From Methanoregula sp. (GTDB taxonomy: Archaea; Halobacteriota; Methanomicrobia; Methanomicrobiales; Methanospirillaceae): DNA of 5,044 bases. Numbering within the stretch: the first letter of the stretch is position 1; every line of letters starts with the position of its first letter. The notes below the pieces were generated by a model, which was given only the letters and a program-made list of their open reading frames with translations, did no database searches and was not told the origin of the DNA. The position numbers were made by a program, and so were the translations under genes. This document shows, piece by piece, positions 1 through 5,044 of this stretch. The DNA is taken from the NCBI GenBank assembly GCA_003154335.1, contig PMDE01000057.1:1-5044 (forward strand), in the 5' to 3' direction.

Positions 1-1
1 A

Positions 2-3000
2 AAACCTCTCGTCAAGTACCTTCGTGATCTTATTGGAGGGAGACCGGTTTTTTCTTATCCGATGCGGAAAGGGGGGCTCCGGCTTCGTTATGGTAGATCA
101 CGTAACACGGGGTTTGCTGCTGCCGGTCTCCATCCTGCGACGCTGTATATCCTGGGGGAGTTTCTCGCGGTCGGAACACAGATGAAGACCGAACGCCCGG
201 GCAAGGCTTGTGGTGTTGTCCCGGTGGATTCCATTGAAGGTCCGACCGTGAGGTTGCAGAATGGCGACGTGCTGCGAATTGATGATGAAGCGACAGCGAA
301 AAAACTTGTGCCGGAAATCGAAAGGATTCTTGATGTGGGGGAGATCCTGATATCGTTCGGCGAATTTCTTGAGAACAATCACCCTCTTGTACCCTGTGGA
401 TATTGCGAGGAGTGGTGGCTGCTCGAAGCTAATCCCGGTACAAAAATTCCAAAAACCGAAGAAGATGCCCTTGCACTTGCAGACCAGGGTGAATATCTTT
501 ATCCTGCATATACCTGGTTCTGGGACGATATTTCCGTTGAGCAGATTCTTACCCTCGGCGATATAGTTTCCCGGCAGGGAAAAATTACGGATGGCCTCCT
601 GCAGATACCCGATGATCCCGTAGTAAAATCAATCCTTGAAGAACTGCTTATCCCTCACGAAGTGCGCCAAAAAAATGTTCAGATCAAAACCTACCGGATA
701 TTCATTGCCTGTCTGGGGCTTGACGAAAACCTGCACAAGAGAGATGTATGGAAAAGTGCACTCCCGGATACCCCTCTTAATCTCATCATATATCTCTCCG
801 GAATTAAAATCCGGTCACGGGCAGGAACTCGTATTGGTGGACGGATGGGAAGACCGGGGAAATCCAAACCCCGGAAAATGAATCCTCCCCCCCACGTCCT
901 TTTCCCGCTCGGGGATTCGGGAGGTGCACGCCGATCATTCCAGTCAGCATCCAACCATACGGAAGAAGTGGACGCAAATAATACCGATCTCGATTTCCAG
1001 AAGGAAGGTGGTATGATCGAGATCGAGGTCGGGAGGAGGCGCTGCACCGAATGCCAGGAAATTACCTATACCAACAGATGTGAGAAATGCGGTGCACATA
1101 CAGTCGCAATTACATCCTGCCCAAAATGCGGGAGAGAATCCCTTGCTGAGCGATGTCCGGGTTGTGACGTCCAGACGACCTGCAGCCAGAGAATTACCCT
1201 CAATGTGAAAGGAGAGTACGCAAAAGCCATCGAACGGCTGGGACTCAAACCTGATTGTGTGGCTCTTGTGAAAGGCGTAAAAGGAGTAATATCGCGGGAA
1301 AAAACTGTTGAAGGTATGGAGAAGGGAATTCTTCGCTCGATCCGGAATATCTTTGTTTTCAAGGACGGTACTACACGGTTTGATATGATTGACCTGCCAC
1401 TGACCCATATCCGCCCGGATGAGGTGCGTGTTTCTGTTGAGAAACTCCGGTCACTCGGGTATGTGAAGGATTATCTTGGATATGATCTCCAGAACGGATC
1501 ACAGGTTGTGGAATTGCGCCCTCAGGATATTCTTGTCTCTGACTCCTGCGCTGAATATCTCGTAAACATAACGCAGTTTATGGATGACCTGCTGGTGAAA
1601 TGCTATAAACTTGAACCCTTCTACAACGTCAAAAAACCAAGCGATCTGGTCGGACACCTTGTCATCGGGCTTGCTCCTCATACGAGTGCCGGAGTTCTCG
1701 CCCGGATCATAGGGTTTACCCGGGCAAACGTCGGGTATGCCCATCCATTTTTCCATGCTGCCAAGCGGCGCAACTGTTTCTATGGGGATACAGAGATTGA
1801 AGTATTTGACGGGAAGCTCTGGAAAAAATCTCCCATCCGTAGATTTGTCCTTGAAAACTTTGATGTAAGCCGCCCGGGAATTGACAGGCTGGGGACCTAT
1901 TATTCCGATCCGGCACAACCGTACTATACAAGAACCGTCGATACGGGTGGAATCATGCATATCCGCAGGATAACTTCTGTATCTATCCACCGGTCACCGG
2001 CTACGCTTCTTCGGTTCACAACGGCACTCGGAAAGGAAATTGCGGTCACTCCGGATCATTCAATGCTTGTCTGGGACACAACATATCTCCGGAAGATCAG
2101 GGCAATGGAACTCAAACCCGGTGATCCTTTACCGGTACTTATCGGTGCAAACATAATTGCTGACCATATACGGTTAATTGATCACGTGCCATCTCCTGAA
2201 GAAAGAGTATTTTGCCTTACCGTTGCCGATGATCATACGCTTGTAGCCAATGGGATCTTTACCGGGCAGTGCGATGGTGATGAAGACTGTATCATGTTGC
2301 TTCTCGATGGACTGATTAATTTCTCGCGATCGTTCCTTCCTCAGAACCGGGGAGGATCGATGGATGCCCCCCTGGTGCTGACAAGCAGGATCGATCCTGC
2401 AGAAATAGACAAGGAATCTCTCAATATCGATGTCTGCGATCACTATCCTCTTGAACTCTACACAGGTGCTCTGACTTTTACCGAACCTAAGACGTTAACC
2501 GGTCTCATTGACCGTGTTGAACGGAGGATCGGTACACCCGCACAGCTTGAGGGATTCCGGTTTACCCATGACACATCGGACATTTCGGCAGGCCCGCTCG
2601 AATCAATGTATACCCAGCTTAAGACCATGACCGAGAAGCTTGAAGCAGAACTTGTCCTGGCTGAAAAGATTCGCGCTGTGGACGCAGACGATGTCGCGGA
2701 ACGGGTGCTTACCACTCACTTTATCCGAGACCTGATGGGTAATCTGTCAGCATTTTCCAAACAGAAGTTCAGGTGTACCAAATGCAACACGAGTTACCGG
2801 CGGATCCCCCTTGTCGGAAAATGTACAAAGTTCAAAGGAAAAGGTATCTGCCACGGAAATATCATCCCGACAGTACATGAAGGATCAGTAAAAAAATACC
2901 TGGAAATGTCCAGGGAAATATGCAGGAAATACAATGTCTCCGAATATACCAAACAGCGGGTCGAAGTCCTCGACCTTGCGATTGCATCCACATTTGGCGA

Positions 3001-3040
3001 GGAAAAACAGCAGCAGCTTGGACTTGCAGATTTTATGTAA
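2..3040 (+). CDS. polC: DNA polymerase D (Pol II) large subunit DP2, 5'-truncated, intein-containing
   Basis: Catalytic large subunit of the archaeal replicative D-family polymerase, which works with the exonuclease subunit DP1 and PCNA. The frame is open to the left edge (first full codon at 2, beginning KPLVKYLRDLIGGRPVF), so the ATG at 62 is internal. By recalled alignment to Pyrococcus DP2, about 350-400 N-terminal residues are missing. Numbering from codon 2: GEFLENNHPLVP and GTRIGGRMGRP/PPHVLFPLGD motifs; two zinc ribbons with Cys 348/351, 360/363, 373/376 and 385/388; HPFFHAAKRRN, interrupted by the intein (592-756); then CDGDEDC with Asp758 and Asp760, matching the Pyrococcus catalytic aspartates; NFSRSFLP and MDAPLVLTSRIDP; a C-terminal zinc site with Cys 925, 928, 941 and 950. 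The last residues, QLGLADFM, fit a PCNA-binding PIP box (QxxLxxF-hydrophobic). No frameshift is seen. Oddity: the usual RMGRPEK reads RMGRPGK (Gly286). Identification is very secure. Confidence 0.97.
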   Translation, partial: KPLVKYLRDLIGGRPVFSYPMRKGGLRLRYGRSRNTGFAAAGLHPATLYILGEFLAVGTQMKTERPGKACGVVPVDSIEGPTVRLQNGDVLRIDDEATAKKLVPEIERILDVGEILISFGEFLENNHPLVPCGYCEEWWLLEANPGTKIPKTEEDALALADQGEYLYPAYTWFWDDISVEQILTLGDIVSRQGKITDGLLQIPDDPVVKSILEELLIPHEVRQKNVQIKTYRIFIACLGLDENLHKRDVWKSALPDTPLNLIIYLSGIKIRSRAGTRIGGRMGRPGKSKPRKMNPPPHVLFPLGDSGGARRSFQSASNHTEEVDANNTDLDFQKEGGMIEIEVGRRRCTECQEITYTNRCEKCGAHTVAITSCPKCGRESLAERCPGCDVQTTCSQRITLNVKGEYAKAIERLGLKPDCVALVKGVKGVISREKTVEGMEKGILRSIRNIFVFKDGTTRFDMIDLPLTHIRPDEVRVSVEKLRSLGYVKDYLGYDLQNGSQVVELRPQDILVSDSCAEYLVNITQFMDDLLVKCYKLEPFYNVKKPSDLVGHLVIGLAPHTSAGVLARIIGFTRANVGYAHPFFHAAKRRNCFYGDTEIEVFDGKLWKKSPIRRFVLENFDVSRPGIDRLGTYYSDPAQPYYTRTVDTGGIMHIRRITSVSIHRSPATLLRFTTALGKEIAVTPDHSMLVWDTTYLRKIRAMELKPGDPLPVLIGANIIADHIRLIDHVPSPEERVFCLTVADDHTLVANGIFTGQCDGDEDCIMLLLDGLINFSRSFLPQNRGGSMDAPLVLTSRIDPAEIDKESLNIDVCDHYPLELYTGALTFTEPKTLTGLIDRVERRIGTPAQLEGFRFTHDTSDISAGPLESMYTQLKTMTEKLEAELVLAEKIRAVDADDVAERVLTTHFIRDLMGNLSAFSKQKFRCTKCNTSYRRIPLVGKCTKFKGKGICHGNIIPTVHEGSVKKYLEMSREICRKYNVSEYTKQRVEVLDLAIASTFGEEKQQQLGLADFM
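1775..2269 (+). mobile_element. Mini-intein in DP2 (Pol-II insertion site), no homing endonuclease
   Basis: In-frame protein-splicing element of 165 residues between the exteins HAAKRRN and CDGDEDC, the insertion point used by the Pyrococcus Pol-II intein. Block A starts with the nucleophile Cys1 (CFYGDTEIEVFDG). Block B is GKEIAVTPDH with Thr92 and His95. Block F is RVFCLTVADDHTLVAN with Cys147 and His154. Block G is GIFTGQ followed by extein Cys+1. Only about 45 residues separate blocks B and F and no LAGLIDADG motif is present, so the homing endonuclease domain is absent and the element cannot home by itself. The C-terminal residue is Gln165 instead of the common Asn, and the penultimate position is Gly164 instead of His. 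Splicing should restore KRRNCDGDEDC, without which the polymerase active site would be split, so the intein is inferred to be active. Boundaries are firm because both flanks match conserved DP2 sequence. Confidence 0.95.
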
Positions 3041-3046
3041 AATTAT

Positions 3047-3063
3047 AAAGATGAATCTTTTTT
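3047..3063 (+). terminator. Probable polC transcription terminator
   Basis: Seven bases after the polC stop, AAAGA and TCTTT can pair around TGAA, and the 3' arm runs into a six-T tract (3058-3063). Archaeal RNA polymerase terminates mainly at T tracts, so the T run is the stronger part of the evidence; the A-T-rich stem itself is weak. Confidence 0.45.
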
Positions 3064-3122
3064 GGGCCCTGTTAAAATTCAGTAGATAAGCAGCCATCGC
3101 TCTTTGGGATCCGGGCACTCAC

Positions 3123-3130
3123 ATATATTA
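3123..3130 (+). promoter_or_regulatory. Possible TATA box
   Basis: ATATATTA resembles an archaeal TATA box. Its centre lies about 25 bp before the ATG at 3151, the usual distance from TATA box to transcription start, so a transcript beginning at or near that ATG (leaderless) or a small RNA could start here. No clear BRE is visible. An AT-rich chance match in an intergenic region is equally possible. Confidence 0.25.
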
Positions 3131-3150
3131 GGATTGCCTGAAAGAGATCG

Positions 3151-3258
3151 ATGAATAAACCTGAAAAAGGGGTTAAATGGATGCTCCTTAGAGCTGTCCC
3201 CCCATCTGGAAGAGATAGAAGGCCACCCTTCTGGGTGCCGGAGAGAATAAGCGAATGA
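3151..3258 (+). CDS. Doubtful small ORF, 35 residues
   Basis: ATG to TGA, encoding MNKPEKGVKWMLLRAVPP followed by SGRDRRPPFWVPERISE. The product would be basic, rich in Pro and Arg, with no signal peptide, membrane helix or Cys pair. No ribosome binding site stands at a good distance, but a TATA-like element 25 bp upstream would suit a leaderless message. No family is recognised. A 60-codon reading frame also crosses this stretch on the opposite strand and has no better support. It is listed because spacing to the TATA element is suggestive; it may equally be non-coding RNA or chance. Confidence 0.18.
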   Translation: MNKPEKGVKWMLLRAVPPSGRDRRPPFWVPERISE

Positions 3259-3380
3259 CATGAAAAGAGGATTTCAACAGAGTTTTTTCCAAATTCATTT
3301 ACAAACCCAACAAACAGGCTCTGAATGTTTTTTTTAGATCAGGAACCTTATCGAGTATTCTTTGCGGAGTAACCCAACCC

Positions 3381-3404
3381 CCGGCGGAGCCGGCCAAACC
3401 TTTT
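3381..3404 (+). terminator. GC-rich hairpin followed by TTTT, possible terminator
   Basis: CCGGC and GCCGG pair perfectly around a GGA loop (3381-3393), followed eight bases later by CCTTTT (3399-3404). It may end a transcript crossing the intergenic region or be part of a structured RNA. The gap between stem and T run is longer than ideal and there is no clear gene for it to end. Confidence 0.22.
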
Positions 3405-3451
3405 CAATAGTGATAGACTCATGACTGAATAATGATTTCAGGACAAGATTC

Positions 3452-3459
3452 TTTTAATC
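3452..3459 (+). promoter_or_regulatory. Possible TATA box of tRNA-Leu
   Basis: TTTTAATC lies about 40 bp before the mature tRNA 5' end. A start about 25 bp downstream would fall near 3481 and leave a leader of about 15 nt for RNase P to remove. Position and A/T content fit an archaeal tRNA promoter; the match to a TATA consensus is only moderate. Confidence 0.35.
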
Positions 3460-3495
3460 ACAAATCCATCTCTTATCCTGTATTCTCATTCTGGA

Positions 3496-3580
3496 GCGAG
3501 GGTATCCAAGCCTGGTCAACGGAGGCAGACTCAAGATCTGTTCTTGCAGAAGTTCGCGGGTTCAAATCCCTCCCCTCGCA
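3496..3580 (+). tRNA. tRNA-Leu (anticodon CAA)
   Basis: An 85-nt type II tRNA reading the UUG codon. The acceptor stem GCGAGGG (3496-3502) pairs fully with CCCTCGC (3573-3579), with discriminator A3580. The D arm has a TCC/GGA stem and a loop containing the GG pair (3514-3515). The anticodon stem GCAGA/TCTGT (one G-T pair at its base) encloses the loop CTCAAGA, with CAA at 3532-3534. A long variable arm (TCTTGCAGAAGTTC, 3542-3555) is typical of Leu. The T arm has the loop TTCAAAT (3561-3567) closed by three G-C pairs. There is no intron and CCA is not encoded. The T stem contains one mismatch, C3557 against T3571 (positions 50 and 64). The gene stands alone between polC and the converging surface-protein gene. 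Confidence 0.95.
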
Positions 3581-3600
3581 CTTGTTTTAAGGAATACAGC

Positions 3601-3619
3601 CGGTCATACAGACCGTTTT
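3601..3619 (+). terminator. Hairpin/T-tract terminator after tRNA-Leu
   Basis: CGGTC pairs with GACCG around the loop ATACA and is followed directly by TTTT, 21 nt past the tRNA 3' end; a further T6 run lies at about 3630-3636. The arrangement resembles an intrinsic terminator and suits the end of the tRNA transcript, which converges with the minus-strand gene. Confidence 0.45.
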
Positions 3620-3643
3620 GGATCAGCCATTTTTTCAATTCTT

Positions 3644-3656
3644 AAAATAATAAAAA
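3644..3656 (-). terminator. T-rich terminator of the membrane-protein gene
   Basis: Read on the minus strand this is TTTTTATTATTTT, beginning 23 nt after the stop codon at 3679. T-rich tracts without a strong hairpin are the usual archaeal termination signal, and the position between two converging genes fits. Confidence 0.45.
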
Positions 3657-3678
3657 TGGATCTTCACCCTTTCCTTCA

Positions 3679-4779
3679 TCAGCTGATGCCAACTGTCCAG
3701 AAACCCAGCAACATGCTCGCCAATATAATAACGACCCCTATTACAAGAATCCAGACCAGATTCTCGTCCGTTCTCTCCGGCCGTTTTCTATCCCGGACCC
3801 AGAACACAAGGCCTGAAATAATGAAAATTGCTGCAACAATCCCGGCAACTGCATGTATTCCGGTGAGGTGCCGCCCGCCTTGGAGCGAAATGAGATATGC
3901 CTGCCAAATTATACCTATCACCATAACAACAGTCCCGATAGCCCAGAAAATTTCAGCCGCGACTTTCCATTCAGGATGTTTCTTTCGTTGGGACACAAGC
4001 AAAACTGCAATGGCAAGAACCATGAACGCGACAACCATGATTATCCCGTGATTGGGGAGAACCGCCGGGGATTCTTCAGTCGATGGAGGTTCCTGGGGTG
4101 GTGCCTCCAGTAATGGACGCTGTACGGGATTTAACCGTGGAAGGTTCCCACTTAAAAGCCCGGAAGGATCTTTTGCGAGTCTTGGAAATCCACCTCCCGT
4201 AACTATTGGTGCTATGGTTGGATTTATCGTCGGTAATACAGGTGCGGAGAAATTCACGAGCATGTATGAAATATTGAACCTCAGCGTGTTCCCCTGTGCA
4301 TCGTTTTGCGGCTGTCCGGTTTCTGTAAATTCCCATGTCCAGCGGAGCCTGATGGTCTGTCCTGCGTTGAACTGGTTGATAGTGATATACGCCGGCAGCA
4401 GCGGCGCCGTAGGAAATGTAGTGATATGTGCAGGAAGGATTACCGTGCTGTTGAGGTTCGGGTGTGAGACGTTAAAGTACATATAATTCGCAAGTCCGCC
4501 GCCAGTATTGCCGTATTTGTCGAACTGGCTGATATTGTCAACCCAGATATAGACAACTCCACTTTCCGAACCATTATTATGAAGATCGACAAAATCAGAG
4601 CCATGATCTCCGGGAAGAATCCCGGAAATAGTCCAGGGAAATGCACCCGTTTCCCCAAAGGTGAGGTCAACAGGATCCTGGGCATTTACCGTTACCGGCA
4701 GGAGAAGCAGGAGGATAAGGAGACTTCCGGTCAGCGAGTGAAAAGATTTCCGGGAACCGCTCGCTGGATTCGTCATCAT
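3679..4779 (-). CDS. Exported protein with beta-type ectodomain and four C-terminal membrane helices
   Basis: 366 residues; no named family recognised with certainty. The start at 4779 is chosen because GGAG lies five bases upstream; an in-frame ATG at 4800 would add seven residues and fit only a leaderless message. A signal peptide with a Leu-rich core ends near VNA|QDP (residue 33). The ectodomain (about 34-180) has the pattern ILPGDHGSDFVDLHNNGSES, a TasA/camelysin-like phrase common in archaeal surface proteins, and six N-glycosylation sequons (N69, 82, 103, 110, 169, 176). A Pro-rich linker (about 181-243) leads to helices at roughly 246-263, 273-297, 307-328 and 341-363, with basic loops SQRKKHPEWK and RDRKRPER predicted cytoplasmic. 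His244 (NHGIIM), His268, His304 and His309 recall the helix-start histidines of cytochrome b561-type modules, but helix 4 has none, so heme binding is only a guess. The mature part has no Cys. A promoter of its own is likely. Confidence 0.85.
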   Translation of the reverse strand: MMTNPASGSRKSFHSLTGSLLILLLLLPVTVNAQDPVDLTFGETGAFPWTISGILPGDHGSDFVDLHNNGSESGVVYIWVDNISQFDKYGNTGGGLANYMYFNVSHPNLNSTVILPAHITTFPTAPLLPAYITINQFNAGQTIRLRWTWEFTETGQPQNDAQGNTLRFNISYMLVNFSAPVLPTINPTIAPIVTGGGFPRLAKDPSGLLSGNLPRLNPVQRPLLEAPPQEPPSTEESPAVLPNHGIIMVVAFMVLAIAVLLVSQRKKHPEWKVAAEIFWAIGTVVMVIGIIWQAYLISLQGGRHLTGIHAVAGIVAAIFIISGLVFWVRDRKRPERTDENLVWILVIGVVIILASMLLGFWTVGIS

Positions 4780-4784
4780 ACATG

Positions 4785-4788
4785 CTCC
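4785..4788 (-). promoter_or_regulatory. Ribosome binding site deciding the start at 4779
   Basis: GGAG on the minus strand, five bases before the ATG at 4779 and eight before the adjacent ATG at 4776. It lies inside the longer reading frame that begins at 4800, so it argues for one of the two tandem internal ATGs; the resulting N terminus (MMTNPASGSRKSFHS) also makes a better signal-peptide n-region. Confidence 0.6.
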
Positions 4789-4825
4789 GTTATGATACAT
4801 TCTTTACAAGGGACGCATGATGATT

Positions 4826-4832
4826 GCATAAA
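4826..4832 (-). promoter_or_regulatory. Possible TATA box of the membrane-protein gene
   Basis: TTTATGC on the minus strand, within the short palindrome GCATTTATGC, just past the stop codon of the upstream gene. A start about 25 bp downstream falls near 4803, giving a leader of about 24 nt before the ATG at 4779 that includes the GGAG site. The match is plausible but not strong; read-through from the upstream gene is the alternative. Confidence 0.35.
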
Positions 4833-4837
4833 TGCGA

Positions 4838-5044
4838 TCATGAATACCAAACCCTAACCTCGTTAAGTGCAGGTGTTTTTGAGGGATCGATTGTTGAAAG
4901 AGTGGCACGCCACTGGATATACCTGCCGGGGGGCAGCCCGGAACTGACCGGAGAAGGCCAGCCAGCCACAGTCCATGATGGAGTTATATTATTCATGGCA
5001 AAAAGGGTATCTGAAGCCCTGACTTCAAAGGTAATATTCGTCCC
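4838..5044 (-). CDS. C-terminal end of a probable surface/secreted protein, partial
   Basis: Sixty-eight codons and a TGA stop, with the 5' part beyond the right edge. The visible sequence runs GTNITFEVRASDTLFAMNNI, then TPSWTVAGWPSP, SGLPPGRYIQWRATLSTIDP and SKTPALNEVRVWYS. The pattern G-R-Y-I-Q-W-R-A-T-L-S-T-x-D-x-S-x-T-P-x-L-x-x-V is a recurring end of beta-sandwich modules in secreted proteins of methanogens and some bacteria, where it packs as the last strands of a jelly-roll-like domain; this is recalled family knowledge, not a search result. Two N-glycosylation sequons (NIT) and the lack of Cys also fit an exported protein. The total size and any catalytic or binding function cannot be judged from this fragment. 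It lies 58 bp upstream of the four-helix protein on the same strand and may share its transcript or its cell-surface role. Confidence 0.8.
   Translation of the reverse strand, partial: GTNITFEVRASDTLFAMNNITPSWTVAGWPSPVSSGLPPGRYIQWRATLSTIDPSKTPALNEVRVWYS

Larger units (their letters stand above)
3041..3495. other. 455-bp intergenic region between polC and tRNA-Leu
   Basis: No convincing protein gene is seen on either strand. The stretch contains the polC terminator, a TATA-like element near 3123 with a doubtful 35-codon ORF behind it, a short hairpin at 3224-3237 (CACCC-TTCT-GGGTG), T tracts at 3283-3288 and 3328-3335, a GC-rich hairpin at 3381-3393, and the presumed tRNA promoter near 3452. 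GC-rich patches carrying hairpins (about 3190-3245 and 3375-3398) alternate with AT-rich sequence. This could reflect a small RNA or an old repeat, but no known RNA family was recognised. Confidence 0.6.

Noticed and set aside
62..64. ATG at 62 as the start of polC
   Set aside because: The frame is open upstream to the window edge and the upstream codons (KPLVKYLRDLIGGRPVFSYP) match conserved DP2 sequence, so the Met is internal.
944..1408. 154-codon minus-strand ORF within polC
   Set aside because: It lies opposite the conserved zinc-ribbon region of DP2 and has no features of its own.
3079..3261. 60-codon minus-strand ORF in the intergenic region
   Set aside because: No ribosome binding site or promoter at a suitable place, no recognisable family, and a composition that looks random.
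3411..3440. Box C/D sRNA suggested by TGATAGA, CTGA and ATGAT motifs
   Set aside because: Spacing between the putative boxes is too short for guide sequences and the motifs are imperfect.
3496..3600. tRNA-Leu as an integration site for a mobile element
   Set aside because: No integrase gene and no repeat of the tRNA 3' end is seen in the window.
4052..4486. 144-codon plus-strand ORF opposite the exported-protein gene
   Set aside because: It is a shadow of the minus-strand gene, whose signal peptide, membrane helices and ribosome binding site make it clearly the real one.
4981..5044. Apparent frameshift near the T run in the partial surface-protein gene
   Set aside because: On recount the run is five T on the minus strand and the frame is continuous from the window edge to the TGA at 4838.

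Overview
This window looks like a chromosomal segment of a methanogenic archaeon, most likely of the Methanomicrobiales (Methanoregula/Methanospirillum-like). That placement rests on an archaeal D-family DNA polymerase large subunit with a euryarchaeal-type intein, a type II archaeal tRNA-Leu without an encoded CCA end, TATA-like promoter elements, T-tract terminators, and secreted proteins of a kind common in these methanogens. It is inferred from sequence character, not from a database match.

Layout: positions 2-3040 (+) hold the C-terminal two thirds or so of polC, the DP2 catalytic subunit of DNA polymerase D. It is open at the left edge. A 165-residue mini-intein (1775-2269) sits directly before the catalytic DGDED motif. 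Positions 3041-3495 are non-coding or nearly so: a small hairpin plus T tract ends polC, then come a weak promoter-like element, a doubtful 35-codon ORF and several hairpins and T runs. A tRNA-Leu(CAA) gene lies at 3496-3580 (+), followed by a hairpin/T-tract terminator.

The right third is read on the minus strand. The larger gene, 3679-4779, encodes a 366-residue exported protein: signal peptide, sequon-rich beta-type ectodomain, Pro-rich linker and four C-terminal membrane helices. The helices have histidines placed somewhat like those of cytochrome b561-type modules. Upstream of it (4838-5044) is the C-terminal 68 codons of a second protein, probably a large surface protein ending in a beta-sandwich; this gene is cut by the right edge and has no long Met-initiated ORF.

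How the genes relate: polC and the tRNA are housekeeping genes of replication and translation. The two minus-strand genes form an independent cell-surface pair that converges on the tRNA. No defence system, CRISPR array or insertion sequence was seen. The most interesting items are the intein with non-standard C-terminal splice residues (Gly-Gln before Cys+1), a substitution in a normally conserved DP2 motif, and the exported four-helix protein.
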